From Myxococcales bacterium (GTDB lineage Bacteria; Myxococcota_A; Polyangia; Haliangiales; Haliangiaceae): 64,000 nt of DNA. This document shows positions 1 through 8,917 of the stretch, in pieces. The position numbers were made by a program, and so were the translations under genes. Position 1 is the stretch's first letter; every line of letters starts with the position of its first letter. The DNA is taken from the NCBI GenBank assembly GCA_016707895.1, contig JADJGV010000006.1:62001-126000 (forward strand), in the 5' to 3' direction. Under the pieces are notes generated by a model. That model ran no database searches. It had not been told where the DNA came from and saw only the letters and a program-made list of their open reading frames with translations.

Positions 1-2
1 AG

Positions 3-1421
3 AAGGCGCTGCGGGCCGCGCTGGCCGCGCGCCCGCCGTCGGGCTCGGAGCTCGCCGCGCTGGGCACGCTGGCCTTGTGCGCCGGCCGCTTCGAGGACGC
101 GCGGCTGGCGCTGGCCCGGGCCGCCGCCGACACCGAGGCCACGCCGTCGACCCGGAGCGCGATCGCCGGCCTGGCGGCGGTGCGCCGCTTCCACACCGAG
201 TCGCTCGCCGCCGCGATGAGCGACCTGGCCGCCGCCGCCGAGACCGCGCGCGGCGGCGGGCGCGCCGTGCTGGCCGCGACCGCGACCTACCTGCAGTGGC
301 TCGAGCGCTACGCCGTCGGCGCCGAGCGCAGCGGCTCGCCGACCAGCGACAACCGCGCGCCGTCGGCCCACGGCTACCGCGCCGCCGCGCTGGGCGCGCT
401 GGCGCTGGGCGGCTACGACATCCGCGCCGCGCCCGGCGACAGCGCCCGGGCGCTGGCCGCGCTCGAGACCGCGCTGGCCGCCCACGACGACCCGCTGGCG
501 CGCATCCACACCGACGCGGTGCGCGCGCTGCGCCGCTGGGAGGACGGCGATCGCCTCGCCGCCTCGGGCGCGCTGGTCGAGCTGGCCAACCGCGCCGAGG
601 ACACCGGCTACGCGCTCGCCGTGCTGTGGGTGCAGATCTTCGCCGCGCGCATCGCCTTCGTGCTGGGCCAGCGCCGGGCCGCCCGCGGCCTGCTCGAGCG
701 GGTCAGCGATCGCGCCCGCTCGCTGGGCGCCCACGCCTTGGTGCGCGCCGCCAGCTACTGCGCCGACGACGACCCGGTCGCGCGGCTGGCGGTCCTGCTG
801 CACAGCCCGGTGGCCGCCGCCTCGCACTCGGTGCGCACCCGGGCGTTCCAGGCGGTCGCCGCCGCCGCCCGGGGGGACGCCATCGACATCGTCCCCGACG
901 CACGCCCCGGCTACCACGTCGAGGCCGCCCTGGCCCACCTGGCGCTCGGCCTGGTCGCCCGCCGCGCCGGGGGCAAGAAGGCCGCTACCGCCTGGGACCG
1001 CGCCCAGGCCGCCGCCACCGCCGCGCTGGCCGGCGCCGCCGACGACGATCTGCTAGCCGCGTTCCTCGGCGTCCTCGACGGCGACCCCCGCGGCACCACC
1101 GCCCCGATCGTCGTCGACGCCGTCCGCCACGAGGTCATCGCCGGCGCCAAGACGCTGGCGCTGGGCAAGCGCCCGGTCATGCGGAAGCTCCTCTACGCCC
1201 TCGCCGCGCGCCCCGGCGACGTGCTGTCCAAGGACGAGCTGACCCAGGCCGCCTGGGCCCGCCCCTACGACCCGATCCGCCACGACAACCCGCTGTTCGT
1301 GAACCTGTCGCGGCTCCGAAGCTTGCTGAAGCCCGTCGGGCTCACCGTCGAGGCCGACAGCGACCAGGGCGGCTACCGCCTGCTCAGCAAGGACCCCGTG
1401 CTGGTCCGCCGCGGCCGCTAG
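3..1421 (+). CDS. TPR-like protein with C-terminal winged-helix domain, 5' end missing
   Basis: The frame is open from the window edge, so the start lies upstream and only the last ~472 residues are visible. Most of this is Ala/Leu/Arg-rich helical sequence of the TPR/MalT kind. The last ~85 residues look like an OmpR/PhoB-type winged helix (RKLLYALAARPGDVLSKDEL, then a W and NLSRLRSLLKP). That arrangement suggests a cytoplasmic regulator whose helical repeats sense something and whose C-terminus binds DNA or protein. In this phylum such C-termini often end larger kinase or ATPase regulators, but the N-terminal part is not visible. A TTG at 75 is an internal codon rather than a convincing start, since similar sequence precedes it. 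Family assignment is by pattern only. Confidence 0.7.
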   Translation, partial: KALRAALAARPPSGSELAALGTLALCAGRFEDARLALARAAADTEATPSTRSAIAGLAAVRRFHTESLAAAMSDLAAAAETARGGGRAVLAATATYLQWLERYAVGAERSGSPTSDNRAPSAHGYRAAALGALALGGYDIRAAPGDSARALAALETALAAHDDPLARIHTDAVRALRRWEDGDRLAASGALVELANRAEDTGYALAVLWVQIFAARIAFVLGQRRAARGLLERVSDRARSLGAHALVRAASYCADDDPVARLAVLLHSPVAAASHSVRTRAFQAVAAAARGDAIDIVPDARPGYHVEAALAHLALGLVARRAGGKKAATAWDRAQAAATAALAGAADDDLLAAFLGVLDGDPRGTTAPIVVDAVRHEVIAGAKTLALGKRPVMRKLLYALAARPGDVLSKDELTQAAWARPYDPIRHDNPLFVNLSRLRSLLKPVGLTVEADSDQGGYRLLSKDPVLVRRGR

Positions 1422-1650
1422 GCACGTCGACGGCAGGGCGGCCGCGCCGCGACACCGCGCCGCGCCCATCGCGCTTATCGATGTGCATGCGTATCCCACC
1501 CGAGGGGATCCGCCACATCGGGCCCGCAAGAAGGCCGCCCCAGACTTGGTAGGCGGGCCCAACTTGGCGTAGTGTCATCTCCACGAACGGAGAGGTGGCC
1601 GGATCGGGGCGCTGCCTCCATCTGTCACCCGCGTCTGTCTGGAGGAGCCC

Positions 1651-2916
1651 ATGAAGCGTTTCGCCTTCCTTGCCATTCCTTTCGTCTTCGCCGCCTGCGG
1701 CGACAACAAGGCCGTCGAGCAGCCCATCGATGCGCCGCCGACGCCGATCGACTCCGCGTCGATCGACGCCCCGCTGCCGATCGATGCCCGCGTCATCGAC
1801 GCGTCGAACATCGACGCGCCGCCGGCCGTCACCTACTCGGGCACCATCTCCGTCCTCGAGGCGGCCGTGCTGAACCCGGGCACCTCCGGCACGTTCTTCG
1901 GCCAGGGCGTCCAGATCGGCATCTCGTTCAGCCCGAGCGACCAGGTCCCGCCGCCCGTGATGGAGGAGCAGCCCGGCTCGCCACTCGGCTGCAAGGCCTG
2001 GGTCTACACCCGCGCGCAGGCGATCGCGTCGTCGGTCGGCGTCGACGAGGGTCCCGTCCAGATCAACTCTCCGGCTGCGACGACGACCGCGCTGTACCCC
2101 GCGTGCAGCTACCAGGCTGGCGCGGGCTACCTCTGCCCCGAGGTCGCGACCGCCGGTGCCGGTGGCACCATCGCGGCCGGCCCGGCGGCCGGGACGGCGA
2201 CCCTGACGGTGACTGGCACGCCCTACACCGCTCTGAACACCACCAACCGCTACGTGCGCATCTCCGGTGCCACCAATGCGGCCAACAACGGGGTGTTCCC
2301 GATCGTGGCCCTCGGTGCCGCGACGACGATCGTCTACGCCAATCCTGCGTTCGTCGCCGAGACCACGCCGGCGGCCTCCACCCACGTCAACCTTGCTGGT
2401 ATCGGCCCGACGCCGTCGGCCCCCGACCCCGGCTTCCTCACCGACGTCAGCTCGGTCGACTTCGTCCACACCGCCGGCGCGCACGTCGGCGCGTTCACCG
2501 CGACGACGACCGCGGCTGGCTCGGTCGGCGACGACTTCGCTCTCGATATCGCTGACGCGAACCGCATGAACGCCCTGCCGCTCAACGGCTCGGCCTTCAC
2601 TCTCTCGTGCGGTGCCGGCAGCTGCGGCGCGGGTAGCGCGAGCGGCACGCTGATCAACATCGTCGCCACCGACACCACCCCGTCGGCGAGCCCGTTCGAC
2701 ATGCCCCTGCCGACCACCGAGCGCGTGCAGATCCGCTGCGCCGCCCTCGGCGCTACCAGCATCACGGTGCCGGCCGCTTACTCGGCCTTCCTGATGCGCG
2801 CTGGCATCAAGCGCATCCAGGCGACACTGATCCGTCCGACCCTGATGGGCGGCGGCCTGTCCAACGTGACCTCGATCTCGGGTCACGCGATCGTCGGCTT
2901 CACCAACGTTCCCTGA
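1651..2916 (+). CDS. secreted lipoprotein with Asp-Ala-rich linker, unknown function
   Basis: 421 residues. The N-terminus MKRFAFLAIPFVFAACGDNK is a lipoprotein signal with lipobox FAAC, so the protein should be lipidated and anchored in the envelope. Residues ~25-55 are a low-complexity linker with repeated IDA units, as in several other lipoproteins of this window. The remainder is Thr/Ala/Gly-rich and probably beta-structured, with paired Cys (SCGAGSCGAG) that could form disulfides. I do not recognise a family. The start is supported by a strong GGAGGAG at 1641-1647, 3 nt before the ATG. A likely hairpin terminator follows the stop. Confidence 0.8.
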   Translation: MKRFAFLAIPFVFAACGDNKAVEQPIDAPPTPIDSASIDAPLPIDARVIDASNIDAPPAVTYSGTISVLEAAVLNPGTSGTFFGQGVQIGISFSPSDQVPPPVMEEQPGSPLGCKAWVYTRAQAIASSVGVDEGPVQINSPAATTTALYPACSYQAGAGYLCPEVATAGAGGTIAAGPAAGTATLTVTGTPYTALNTTNRYVRISGATNAANNGVFPIVALGAATTIVYANPAFVAETTPAASTHVNLAGIGPTPSAPDPGFLTDVSSVDFVHTAGAHVGAFTATTTAAGSVGDDFALDIADANRMNALPLNGSAFTLSCGAGSCGAGSASGTLINIVATDTTPSASPFDMPLPTTERVQIRCAALGATSITVPAAYSAFLMRAGIKRIQATLIRPTLMGGGLSNVTSISGHAIVGFTNVP

Positions 2917-2938
2917 AACTCAGCTCGGCGTGTGTCTG

Positions 2939-2971
2939 AACAGCCGGCCGCGAGGCCGGCTGTTGTCGTTT
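2939..2971. terminator. hairpin terminator between convergent genes
   Basis: An 11-bp perfect stem (AACAGCCGGCC at 2939-2949 with GGCCGGCTGTT at 2954-2964) encloses a GCGA loop and is followed by a moderately T-rich stretch (GTCGTTT). It lies between the convergent stops at 2916 and 2976, so it could serve both strands. The U-tract is weak, as is common in GC-rich genomes. Confidence 0.55.
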
Positions 2972-2975
2972 CGGC

Positions 2976-3865
2976 TCAGCTGGTTGCCGCAGCCATCGCA
3001 AGCCGCGCCGTGAACTCGTCGAGCGATGGACGCCGCGCCGAGGAGATCGCCTCTCCGAGGACGTGTCCGAGTGCTTCCGGTCCCGTCCACGGCTGGCGAC
3101 AGCGTCGGTGCTCGTGGAAGTCATTCCACGCGAGCTGCCATCGAACATCTTCGGGGGCGTACCAGGGATGGCCGCCAGTGATCATGTACCAGACGAGCTG
3201 GGCCAACCCGGCCACGTCGTCCGGGCTGCTGAAGTCCATCTCGAAGAGCGGCGGGACCAGCACAGCCTCGCCCGCGTAGGTGACCGATGCGATCACCGGT
3301 CCGCAATGCATGATGCTGGTCAGCGCCAACCTCTCAGCCCCGGGCCGCGCGTAGACCAGCTCCGGACGAATCGCGCCAAGCGGCTGCCCCGCATCGACGA
3401 CACGGCGTAGCCCCTCCGCGATCTGTGCGGCGAGTGCTAAGGCGATCGCTGGGGCGACCCGCCCCCGCGACACGATCTGCTCGATGGTCTCGCCCTCGGG
3501 GCATGCCTCCAGGACGCCGCGGAGCTCGTCGCCGCGTTGTCGAGGGTGCTCCAGCCGTCCCCGAACGAGCTCTTGCCCGAGCATCGGATCGACAAGATCC
3601 AGTCGACGCCGAGCGTCGGCGGGGAGGATGCCCTTCATCGCGACGAGCGTCGCAACCCCGCCTCGCCATTCGCCATCGACTTTGGCGACCGCCCGATAGC
3701 GCCCCTGGCAGACGTTTGCGAGAGCACATCCACGATCCGCGCCGCACCAAGCCGCCCGCCACACGGGTACCGCTCCCCCGCGAGTTCCGGAATCGGGAAC
3801 GTCGTGGGCCGCCCGATGTCGATGGGCTTGAACGTGGGGGCGCGTTCCTCTTCCAGTCCGATCAC
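2976..3865 (-). pseudogene. protein-kinase-like pseudokinase, frame interrupted near 3700
   Basis: The C-terminal ~230 residues read as the body of a protein-kinase fold (VKG-type sheet, then LAAQIAEGLRRVVDAGQPLG, DDVAGLAQLVWYMITGGHPW). The HRDLKPxN loop is replaced by GAIRPEL and there is no DFG, so catalytic residues are absent: a pseudokinase. The matching N-terminus (GLEEERAPTFKPIDIGRP ... GRLGAARIVDVLSQT) is in a frame offset by one base. The two join only if one base is gained or lost around 3695-3715. The natural start is GTG 3865, which overlaps the TGA of the upstream gene as GTGA. The frame break is either a real mutation or a sequencing error. The gene is last in a three-gene operon of unknown role. 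Confidence 0.6.
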
Positions 3866-4287
3866 GACGCCCCAAGGTATGCACTGGTAGCGCCGCCGAC
3901 ACCGAAGGGCCCACGCGGATCGAGTTCCTCCTCGAGCAGCGGCATGCCGTCGCGATCGAACGTCCACGACCGCCGCGCGCCCAGCGCGCCGTCCGCGCCA
4001 CGCTCCTCCACTTCGATCTTGCCGCCGTCGCCAGCCGCGCCGATCACGATCCAGTACGGTTCGTCACCGTAGCGCTCCTGATGCATGTCGTGCACGTCGA
4101 GGCGATCATCTGCCGACCTATACCAGCAAACGCGCCGCGCGCCTGCGCGCGACTGCCACACCCCGGTCACTGGGCGCCGGCCTTCGTACTCGACTACGCT
4201 CCAGCGCGGCAGCCAACGCACGATCTCGCCGTCCACCTCTTCGTGGCCACGCAACGCCGCGCTCGTGAAGAATTGGACCGCGGTCAA
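3862..4287 (-). CDS. hypothetical protein, 141 aa, middle gene of three-gene operon
   Basis: No signal peptide or membrane segment. Trp- and Tyr-rich beta-type sequence (VRWLPRWSVVEYEGRRPVTG, YGDEPYWIVIGAA) ends in a Gly-rich tail. The start ATG 4287 overlaps the stop of the upstream gene (ATGA) and its stop overlaps the GTG of the pseudokinase (GTGA), so the three are translationally coupled. Small cytoplasmic proteins coupled to a pseudokinase recall immunity or regulator modules, but I recognise no family and infer no function. Codon choice is less GC3-extreme than in the housekeeping genes of the window. Confidence 0.65.
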   Translation of the reverse strand: MTAVQFFTSAALRGHEEVDGEIVRWLPRWSVVEYEGRRPVTGVWQSRAGARRVCWYRSADDRLDVHDMHQERYGDEPYWIVIGAAGDGGKIEVEERGADGALGARRSWTFDRDGMPLLEEELDPRGPFGVGGATSAYLGAS

Positions 4288-4832
4288 GGCTCGCCCTCAC
4301 TGACTCCGGCCTTGGCGCGCTCCGGATCCGCCAAGAAGGCCCGTGAGTAGGAATCGAGCAAGTCGGACCCGATGACGCGCCGCTCCACAAACGATGCCAA
4401 GTCCGGAAACTCGTCTCGATAGTGCACAGACGGCTGATAGCCGTGCGTCAACTGCGCGGCGCAACGGACGTTGGCGATCAAGTGCTCCCACTCGGGCCTC
4501 GCGACAAAGAAGAAGACTGGCGAAGCCCCGTCATTCCCGGCACTTGGCGGGAGGCGCATCGCCTGCCCGGCCCGCCAGTCATCCGCGACCACCACGTACA
4601 TGTTCGACAGCGCAAGCACGGCCATCGCCTCGTCGTCGGTAGCCGGGACGTCGACATCGTCCGGCCAGCGAAGCATCTCTGGATGACAGGGCAGTCGCGG
4701 CACGAACGCCAGCGTCACGATGGCGTTCAACTCCACCCAGTAGGCCCCCTGCATCCGCTCCTCCGCCCCCGGGTATTCGGCCGAGTACGCCCTGCCGGAG
4801 ACAGAGTAGTCCGCCCGTGGCACTGGCTTCAT
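4284..4832 (-). CDS. hypothetical protein, 182 aa, first gene of three-gene operon
   Basis: The start is taken at ATG 4832 (MKPVPRADYSVSGRAYSAEY), because the open frame upstream of it is low-complexity Arg-rich sequence. The protein is soluble, with aromatic and acidic stretches (QGAYWVELNAIVTLAFVPRL, DVDVPATDDEAMAVLAL) and no signal peptide. It overlaps the next gene by ATGA at 4284-4287. The three genes (182 aa, 141 aa, pseudokinase) form one transcription unit on the minus strand. Not recognised; could be a lineage-specific accessory protein. Confidence 0.6.
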   Translation of the reverse strand: MKPVPRADYSVSGRAYSAEYPGAEERMQGAYWVELNAIVTLAFVPRLPCHPEMLRWPDDVDVPATDDEAMAVLALSNMYVVVADDWRAGQAMRLPPSAGNDGASPVFFFVARPEWEHLIANVRCAAQLTHGYQPSVHYRDEFPDLASFVERRVIGSDLLDSYSRAFLADPERAKAGVSEGEP

Positions 4833-5191
4833 GGCACATCGTCCTGCGGGCGACCCGCGACCGCCGCACCGCGCGTGGATGACCGGAGCAGCCCCCGCCA
4901 TGCCGCGCCGATGGACCCGCGCACTGCGCTCATGGCTTCGACGCCCCCGGAGCACCGGTTTCATCATGGAGAACCGCCCGCGCATAGCGCGACAGCGCGG
5001 ACGAAGGAACCACGCGCTTCCGAAGGAACTCGACGAGTCGCGCCCCCCAAGGTCGACATCAGGCATTCCGAGGCCCCCCCACTCTCATCGCATAGCCGCT
5101 CTAGATCCACGGCAAGAGAACGATACTCCTCGGTCCTAACGATGAACGCTGGCGCCCCTGTCAACCAAGTTGATGGCTCGCACAGCTCGCA
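4833..5191. other. 359-bp gap with possible small ORF 4964-5164 (-)
   Basis: The only coding-like stretch is a 66-codon minus-strand frame from a weak TTG at 5164 (TGAPAFIVRTEEYRSLAVDL ...). Its first ~30 residues look protein-like and the rest does not, so it may be the remnant of a longer gene. The gap must also hold the promoter of the operon starting at 4832, which I cannot place. There are no repeats or RNA genes that I can see. Confidence 0.35.
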
Positions 5192-8100
5192 CTATAGCGC
5201 ACAACGCGCACCGTATTGTGCCCAGTCCGTTTCCCCTTCGCCGACAAAGTCCTCGATGACGTTATAGGGCTGAACCACACTCGCCGCGACGCCGTAGAAG
5301 ACATGAACAAGCCCAGGAGGCGCGAGGAACGGATTCAAGCGCCCCGTAATCGCCCCCTCAGCGAAATCCGCAATTCCGTCTCCGTTGACATCTCCTCCGC
5401 CGCAAAGAGCCGTCCCGGACCGCGAAATCGTCCCTGCACCATCATAGACTGCGTCAGCCACTCCATCGGTCGGCGCACCACCAAAGTAGACCATGACACG
5501 TCCGGGACTATCAAAAGGCCCCTGACCAATTGCAAAATCCAATCGCCCATCACGATTTGCGTCACCAATCGCATCAGCACTGACCCAGTCCCATGACGTG
5601 CCAAGTGGTATACCCAGTGCCACCTCAGGCAAGCTTTGCTGGTAGCCGAACATCAGCAGCACGGGCGTAGCAACGCCGCTACCAGCATCAACGCGCCTGC
5701 ATACAACATCGACCGCACCGTCGCCGCCGATGTCACCGACCGTGGCAGCAAATTCGCACGGCAGAGCCGCGGCATCTGCAACGGGCGACAGCGAACCGCT
5801 CCCGCCGCGAAACACCATGTACGACCCATTCGCCGGCATCAGCAAGTCGGGGTAACCATCTCCAGTAATATCGCCAACCGCCGGCTGCGGGCCAAAGGAC
5901 CCCGTATATACCCGATCCGCGATTCCGTCCATTGCTGCCGCACCATGATACAGCTTGACTTCGGCCAGGGACTGAACAACCAGGTCGTCAAATCCATCTG
6001 AGTTCACATCCCCCACCGCGAGCCCAGTACCGAGAAGTTCCGTCCACGCGCCGTATATCATCAAGTCCGGGACAACATCCAGTGTTGCTGCACCATTGTA
6101 CACCGACACCTTTCCCGCCCACTCCGCTGTCTCACCGTTATTCTTCGCTCCCACCACCAAGTCACCGAATCCATCCCCATTGAAGTCACCCGTCACCAAG
6201 GAGGTAGCAAGCTCCTCGCGAGGAGCGCCAACAATGGACGCGGCCAACGACAACCCCGTCGGCGAGCCACGATAGACATACACCTTCCCGTTGTCAATTC
6301 CTCCAATATCAGACTTCGGTGCTGCAACAACCAGCTCAGAATACCCGTCGCCGTCCAAATCAGAGTCGCTCCGACCGACGTTGACTGAATAATACGGCGA
6401 GTACGCCGAACACAACACGGTGGTACACGACCGCACGCGCCAGTAATAGCGTTGCCCCACCGGTGGCAATGTGGATACCGGCAAGTCCGCGCTAACCTGA
6501 AACGTGGTATCGGTTAGTCCCGGCACGGTCGTGACATTTGCAGCGAATCCTGGGTCCGTTGAGTACTGGAGATCGTACGTTAGCGGGCCGCCCAGCGGTA
6601 CTCCTCCAGGGTTCCATGTAAACCGAACCCGGCGACTCAGCGGGGCATGCACAGAACCAACATACGCGTCATTGAGTGGGGTATACAACGGCGGCACGTG
6701 CGGAATCGGCGAGAACGTGACATTGATAGTTCGGGGCGCTGCCATGTTGACCAGGCACACGTGCGCACCAAACGAGCAGCCGCCTGCCCCCCATGAGGTC
6801 ACTTCCCATCCCGGATAGGGAGTGGCGTTAAGCTGGACGACAGTCGACATGGGATACGACGAATTGCATGCGCCCGAGCCAGGGGTCGCTCCGCAGTTGA
6901 TCCCCGCAGGGCTCGATCCTACGTCGCCGAATCCAGCGACCCCGACAGACAAGGTGAATAGTTGGCGGAACGTCGCGCTGACGTCTGTGAGCGCAGAAGC
7001 AACCGATACTGTGCAAGCGGCAGCTGTCCCGGATGAGGCGCAGCCCCCCCCCCAACTGTCGAAGATCCAGCCCGCATCGGGCGTGGCGGTGAGCGTTACA
7101 GTGGTCGTCGCGAATGATGCGGCCTGACTCGAGCACGCGCCAGCGCAGTTGATACCAGCAGGTGTGGATTGAACGGTGCCCGTCCCGGTCTTTGTCAACG
7201 CGATGCGACCGGTGCCGACGCCCGTCAAGCCGACGACCTGCATGACACCGCTTGTACTGTCACGAATCTGAATCGTCGCCGGCTGCGTGCCGATTGCAGT
7301 GGGGTTGAAGCGAACTTGGATGTCGCACGCGGCGCCCGCGGCGAGCAGGTTCGCGTTGCACTCGTCGAGCGGCAGGGCGTAGCTGGCGCTGGCACCGCCG
7401 GTGATGGTGACCACCAGCGCGCCGGTGGGAACATCACCGGAATTGCGCACGCGGATGAGCTGAGTCGTCGACGCGACGCCGGTGCCGAGATCGCGCACGC
7501 CGAAGTCGAGGGTGGCGCCGCCAACTGGCTGCTCGATCGAGATGTCCCCGGGGCTGAGCGCGTCGCCAGTGACCGTGACCGGGTACGTACCACCGGGCAT
7601 GCCGGCCACGGTGATGGTCGCGGTACGCTGGGGGCCGACCATTGCAGGCGTGAAGCTGACGTCGATCGCGCATGTGCCCTGCTGCGCGAGGGTCGAGCCC
7701 TGACAGTCCACGCCGCTGACCGGCACGATCGTGAACTCGCTCTGGTTAGGACCGGTCTTGGTCACGCCGAGCAACCCTGTCGGCTGTTCACCGTCGTTGT
7801 AGATCGTGATGCGGTGCACGCCAGAGCTTGCACCGAGCACCACGTCGCCGAAGCTCTCGGTCGAAACCAGCGACGTGAGGCGCGCCGGCGTCAGCGCGTC
7901 GCCGGTGATTGGCACCGCGACCGATCCGCCAGGATCGGCCGCGATGACCAAAGACGCGGCGGCCGAGTTGTCCATCGTGGGGGCGAACCGCACCTGTGCG
8001 CTACAAGTAGCTCCGCCAGACAGTAGTCGTTCAGCGCAGTCGTTGCTGTCGCCTGTTGGAACGACCTCAAATTGGCTACCGCCGTCACCTGCGAGCGTCA

Positions 8101-8323
8101 GACTAATCGCCCCCGTGACGGCTTCGCCCGCGTTCTGCACTCTGATGACAAAGGGTGCGGATGCCCCACCAATAACGCCTCCACCGAAGTCGTGGGGCGC
8201 CTGCGGCACCTCCAACCTGGCGGCCGACTGGAGGTCGAAAGGCTCTTCGAACTGACAGCCGCCCATCGCCAGACCGATCGCCGCCGCCACCACCACGAAG
8301 AACGAACGCGCGGTTCCCTGCAT
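5192..8323 (-). CDS. large lipoprotein: ASH-like, InlB-B-like, FnIII-like and FG-GAP repeats
   Basis: 1043 residues from ATG 8323. A lipoprotein signal ends in AMGGC (~residue 22). Then come three ~110-aa ASH/choice-of-anchor-D type beta domains (~30-370; SAQVRFAP, AIDVSFTP, DIQVRFNP mark equivalent strands). Two divergent InlB-B-like repeats follow (~375-540; TVQSTPAGINC with TLTATPDAGWIFDSW), then a FnIII-like segment (~545-660; YYWRVRSC). At least six FG-GAP units fill ~660-1030 (DLDGDGYSELVVAAP, DFNGDGFGDLVVGA), the Ca-binding blades of an integrin-alpha-like beta-propeller. Expected role: surface adhesion or binding; the ligand is unknown. The FG-GAP half (5.2-6.9 kb) is visibly less GC-rich than the ASH half, hinting at mosaic origin. 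A run of 10 C (coding-strand G) lies in the InlB-like part at 7044-7053. Confidence 0.85.
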   Translation of the reverse strand: MQGTARSFFVVVAAAIGLAMGGCQFEEPFDLQSAARLEVPQAPHDFGGGVIGGASAPFVIRVQNAGEAVTGAISLTLAGDGGSQFEVVPTGDSNDCAERLLSGGATCSAQVRFAPTMDNSAAASLVIAADPGGSVAVPITGDALTPARLTSLVSTESFGDVVLGASSGVHRITIYNDGEQPTGLLGVTKTGPNQSEFTIVPVSGVDCQGSTLAQQGTCAIDVSFTPAMVGPQRTATITVAGMPGGTYPVTVTGDALSPGDISIEQPVGGATLDFGVRDLGTGVASTTQLIRVRNSGDVPTGALVVTITGGASASYALPLDECNANLLAAGAACDIQVRFNPTAIGTQPATIQIRDSTSGVMQVVGLTGVGTGRIALTKTGTGTVQSTPAGINCAGACSSQAASFATTTVTLTATPDAGWIFDSWGGGCASSGTAAACTVSVASALTDVSATFRQLFTLSVGVAGFGDVGSSPAGINCGATPGSGACNSSYPMSTVVQLNATPYPGWEVTSWGAGGCSFGAHVCLVNMAAPRTINVTFSPIPHVPPLYTPLNDAYVGSVHAPLSRRVRFTWNPGGVPLGGPLTYDLQYSTDPGFAANVTTVPGLTDTTFQVSADLPVSTLPPVGQRYYWRVRSCTTVLCSAYSPYYSVNVGRSDSDLDGDGYSELVVAAPKSDIGGIDNGKVYVYRGSPTGLSLAASIVGAPREELATSLVTGDFNGDGFGDLVVGAKNNGETAEWAGKVSVYNGAATLDVVPDLMIYGAWTELLGTGLAVGDVNSDGFDDLVVQSLAEVKLYHGAAAMDGIADRVYTGSFGPQPAVGDITGDGYPDLLMPANGSYMVFRGGSGSLSPVADAAALPCEFAATVGDIGGDGAVDVVCRRVDAGSGVATPVLLMFGYQQSLPEVALGIPLGTSWDWVSADAIGDANRDGRLDFAIGQGPFDSPGRVMVYFGGAPTDGVADAVYDGAGTISRSGTALCGGGDVNGDGIADFAEGAITGRLNPFLAPPGLVHVFYGVAASVVQPYNVIEDFVGEGETDWAQYGARCAL
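7044..7053. repeat. C10/G10 homopolymer inside a surface-lipoprotein gene
   Basis: Ten consecutive C on the plus strand encode consecutive Gly codons on the minus strand (within DSWGGGCASSG). Slippage by one base would shift the frame and truncate the FG-GAP half. Confidence 0.9.
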
Positions 8324-8484
8324 TGCGGTCCAGCCTATCCGAGCTGGTATGGCGCGATCCAGATGATCCGTACGAAGATCGCTGTGATCGTGGGCACGGC
8401 CGCGGTCGGCGCAGGCGACAGGAGGATTCATGCCGCGGCTATCGGCCGGCGGTCGCCGCGGTTGCGTACGAAGTGCAGATCCCG

Positions 8485-8901
8485 CTACGGCCTGAGCCAG
8501 GGCCGCAGCGCCGGCGCCTGGTGGAGCAGGTCGCGGTCCGCTAACCCCAGGGCGCGCGCGAACTCGATCAGCGCGTGGGCCTCGCGCTCGTCGACGTGGC
8601 CCTTGGCCAGCGCGATGGCGAGGCAGTCGGCGACTAGCGCGTGCGCCAGGGCGCCGGGGTGGACGCCGCCGGCGCGGAACGGATCGCCGCCGCCGAGGCC
8701 GGCCAGCTCGGCGGCGGTGATCGCCGGCGCCAGCAGCAGCGCCTCGAGATCGAAGCCGTCGCCCAGCCGCTGCCGCAGCCGGGCCTGCAGCCGCAGGCTC
8801 TCCTCGAGGCCGATGTCGTCGTCGGCGCGCACCACGGCCAGCACCGCCCGGCCGTAGGCGTCGGCGAGCGCGTGGTCGCGGATCGGCGGCAGGTGAGCCA
8901 T
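8485..8901 (-). CDS. small helical protein, possibly TerB-like
   Basis: 138 residues from ATG 8901. An all-helical soluble sequence with regularly spaced acidic residues (AVVRADDDIGLEESLRLQAR, LAKGHVDEREAHALIEFAR). Short helices with D/E in equivalent places recall TerB-like folds; that is an inference from pattern, with no diagnostic motif. It starts 17 bp after the stop of the upstream kinase gene on the same strand, so it is probably co-transcribed and may act with that kinase. Confidence 0.6.
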   Translation of the reverse strand: MAHLPPIRDHALADAYGRAVLAVVRADDDIGLEESLRLQARLRQRLGDGFDLEALLLAPAITAAELAGLGGGDPFRAGGVHPGALAHALVADCLAIALAKGHVDEREAHALIEFARALGLADRDLLHQAPALRPWLRP

Positions 8902-8917
8902 GGTCGACGGTACCGCG

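Noticed and set aside
1422..1650. RNA gene or second small gene in the gap before the first lipoprotein
   Set aside because: No frame with coding character and no convincing fold. It probably holds the promoter only.
8363..8495. Possible short plus-strand gene starting MIRTKIAVIVGTAAVGAG behind no clear RBS
   Set aside because: Only the first ~18 residues look like a signal peptide, the rest is Arg/Ser noise running into the opposite gene. At most a remnant.
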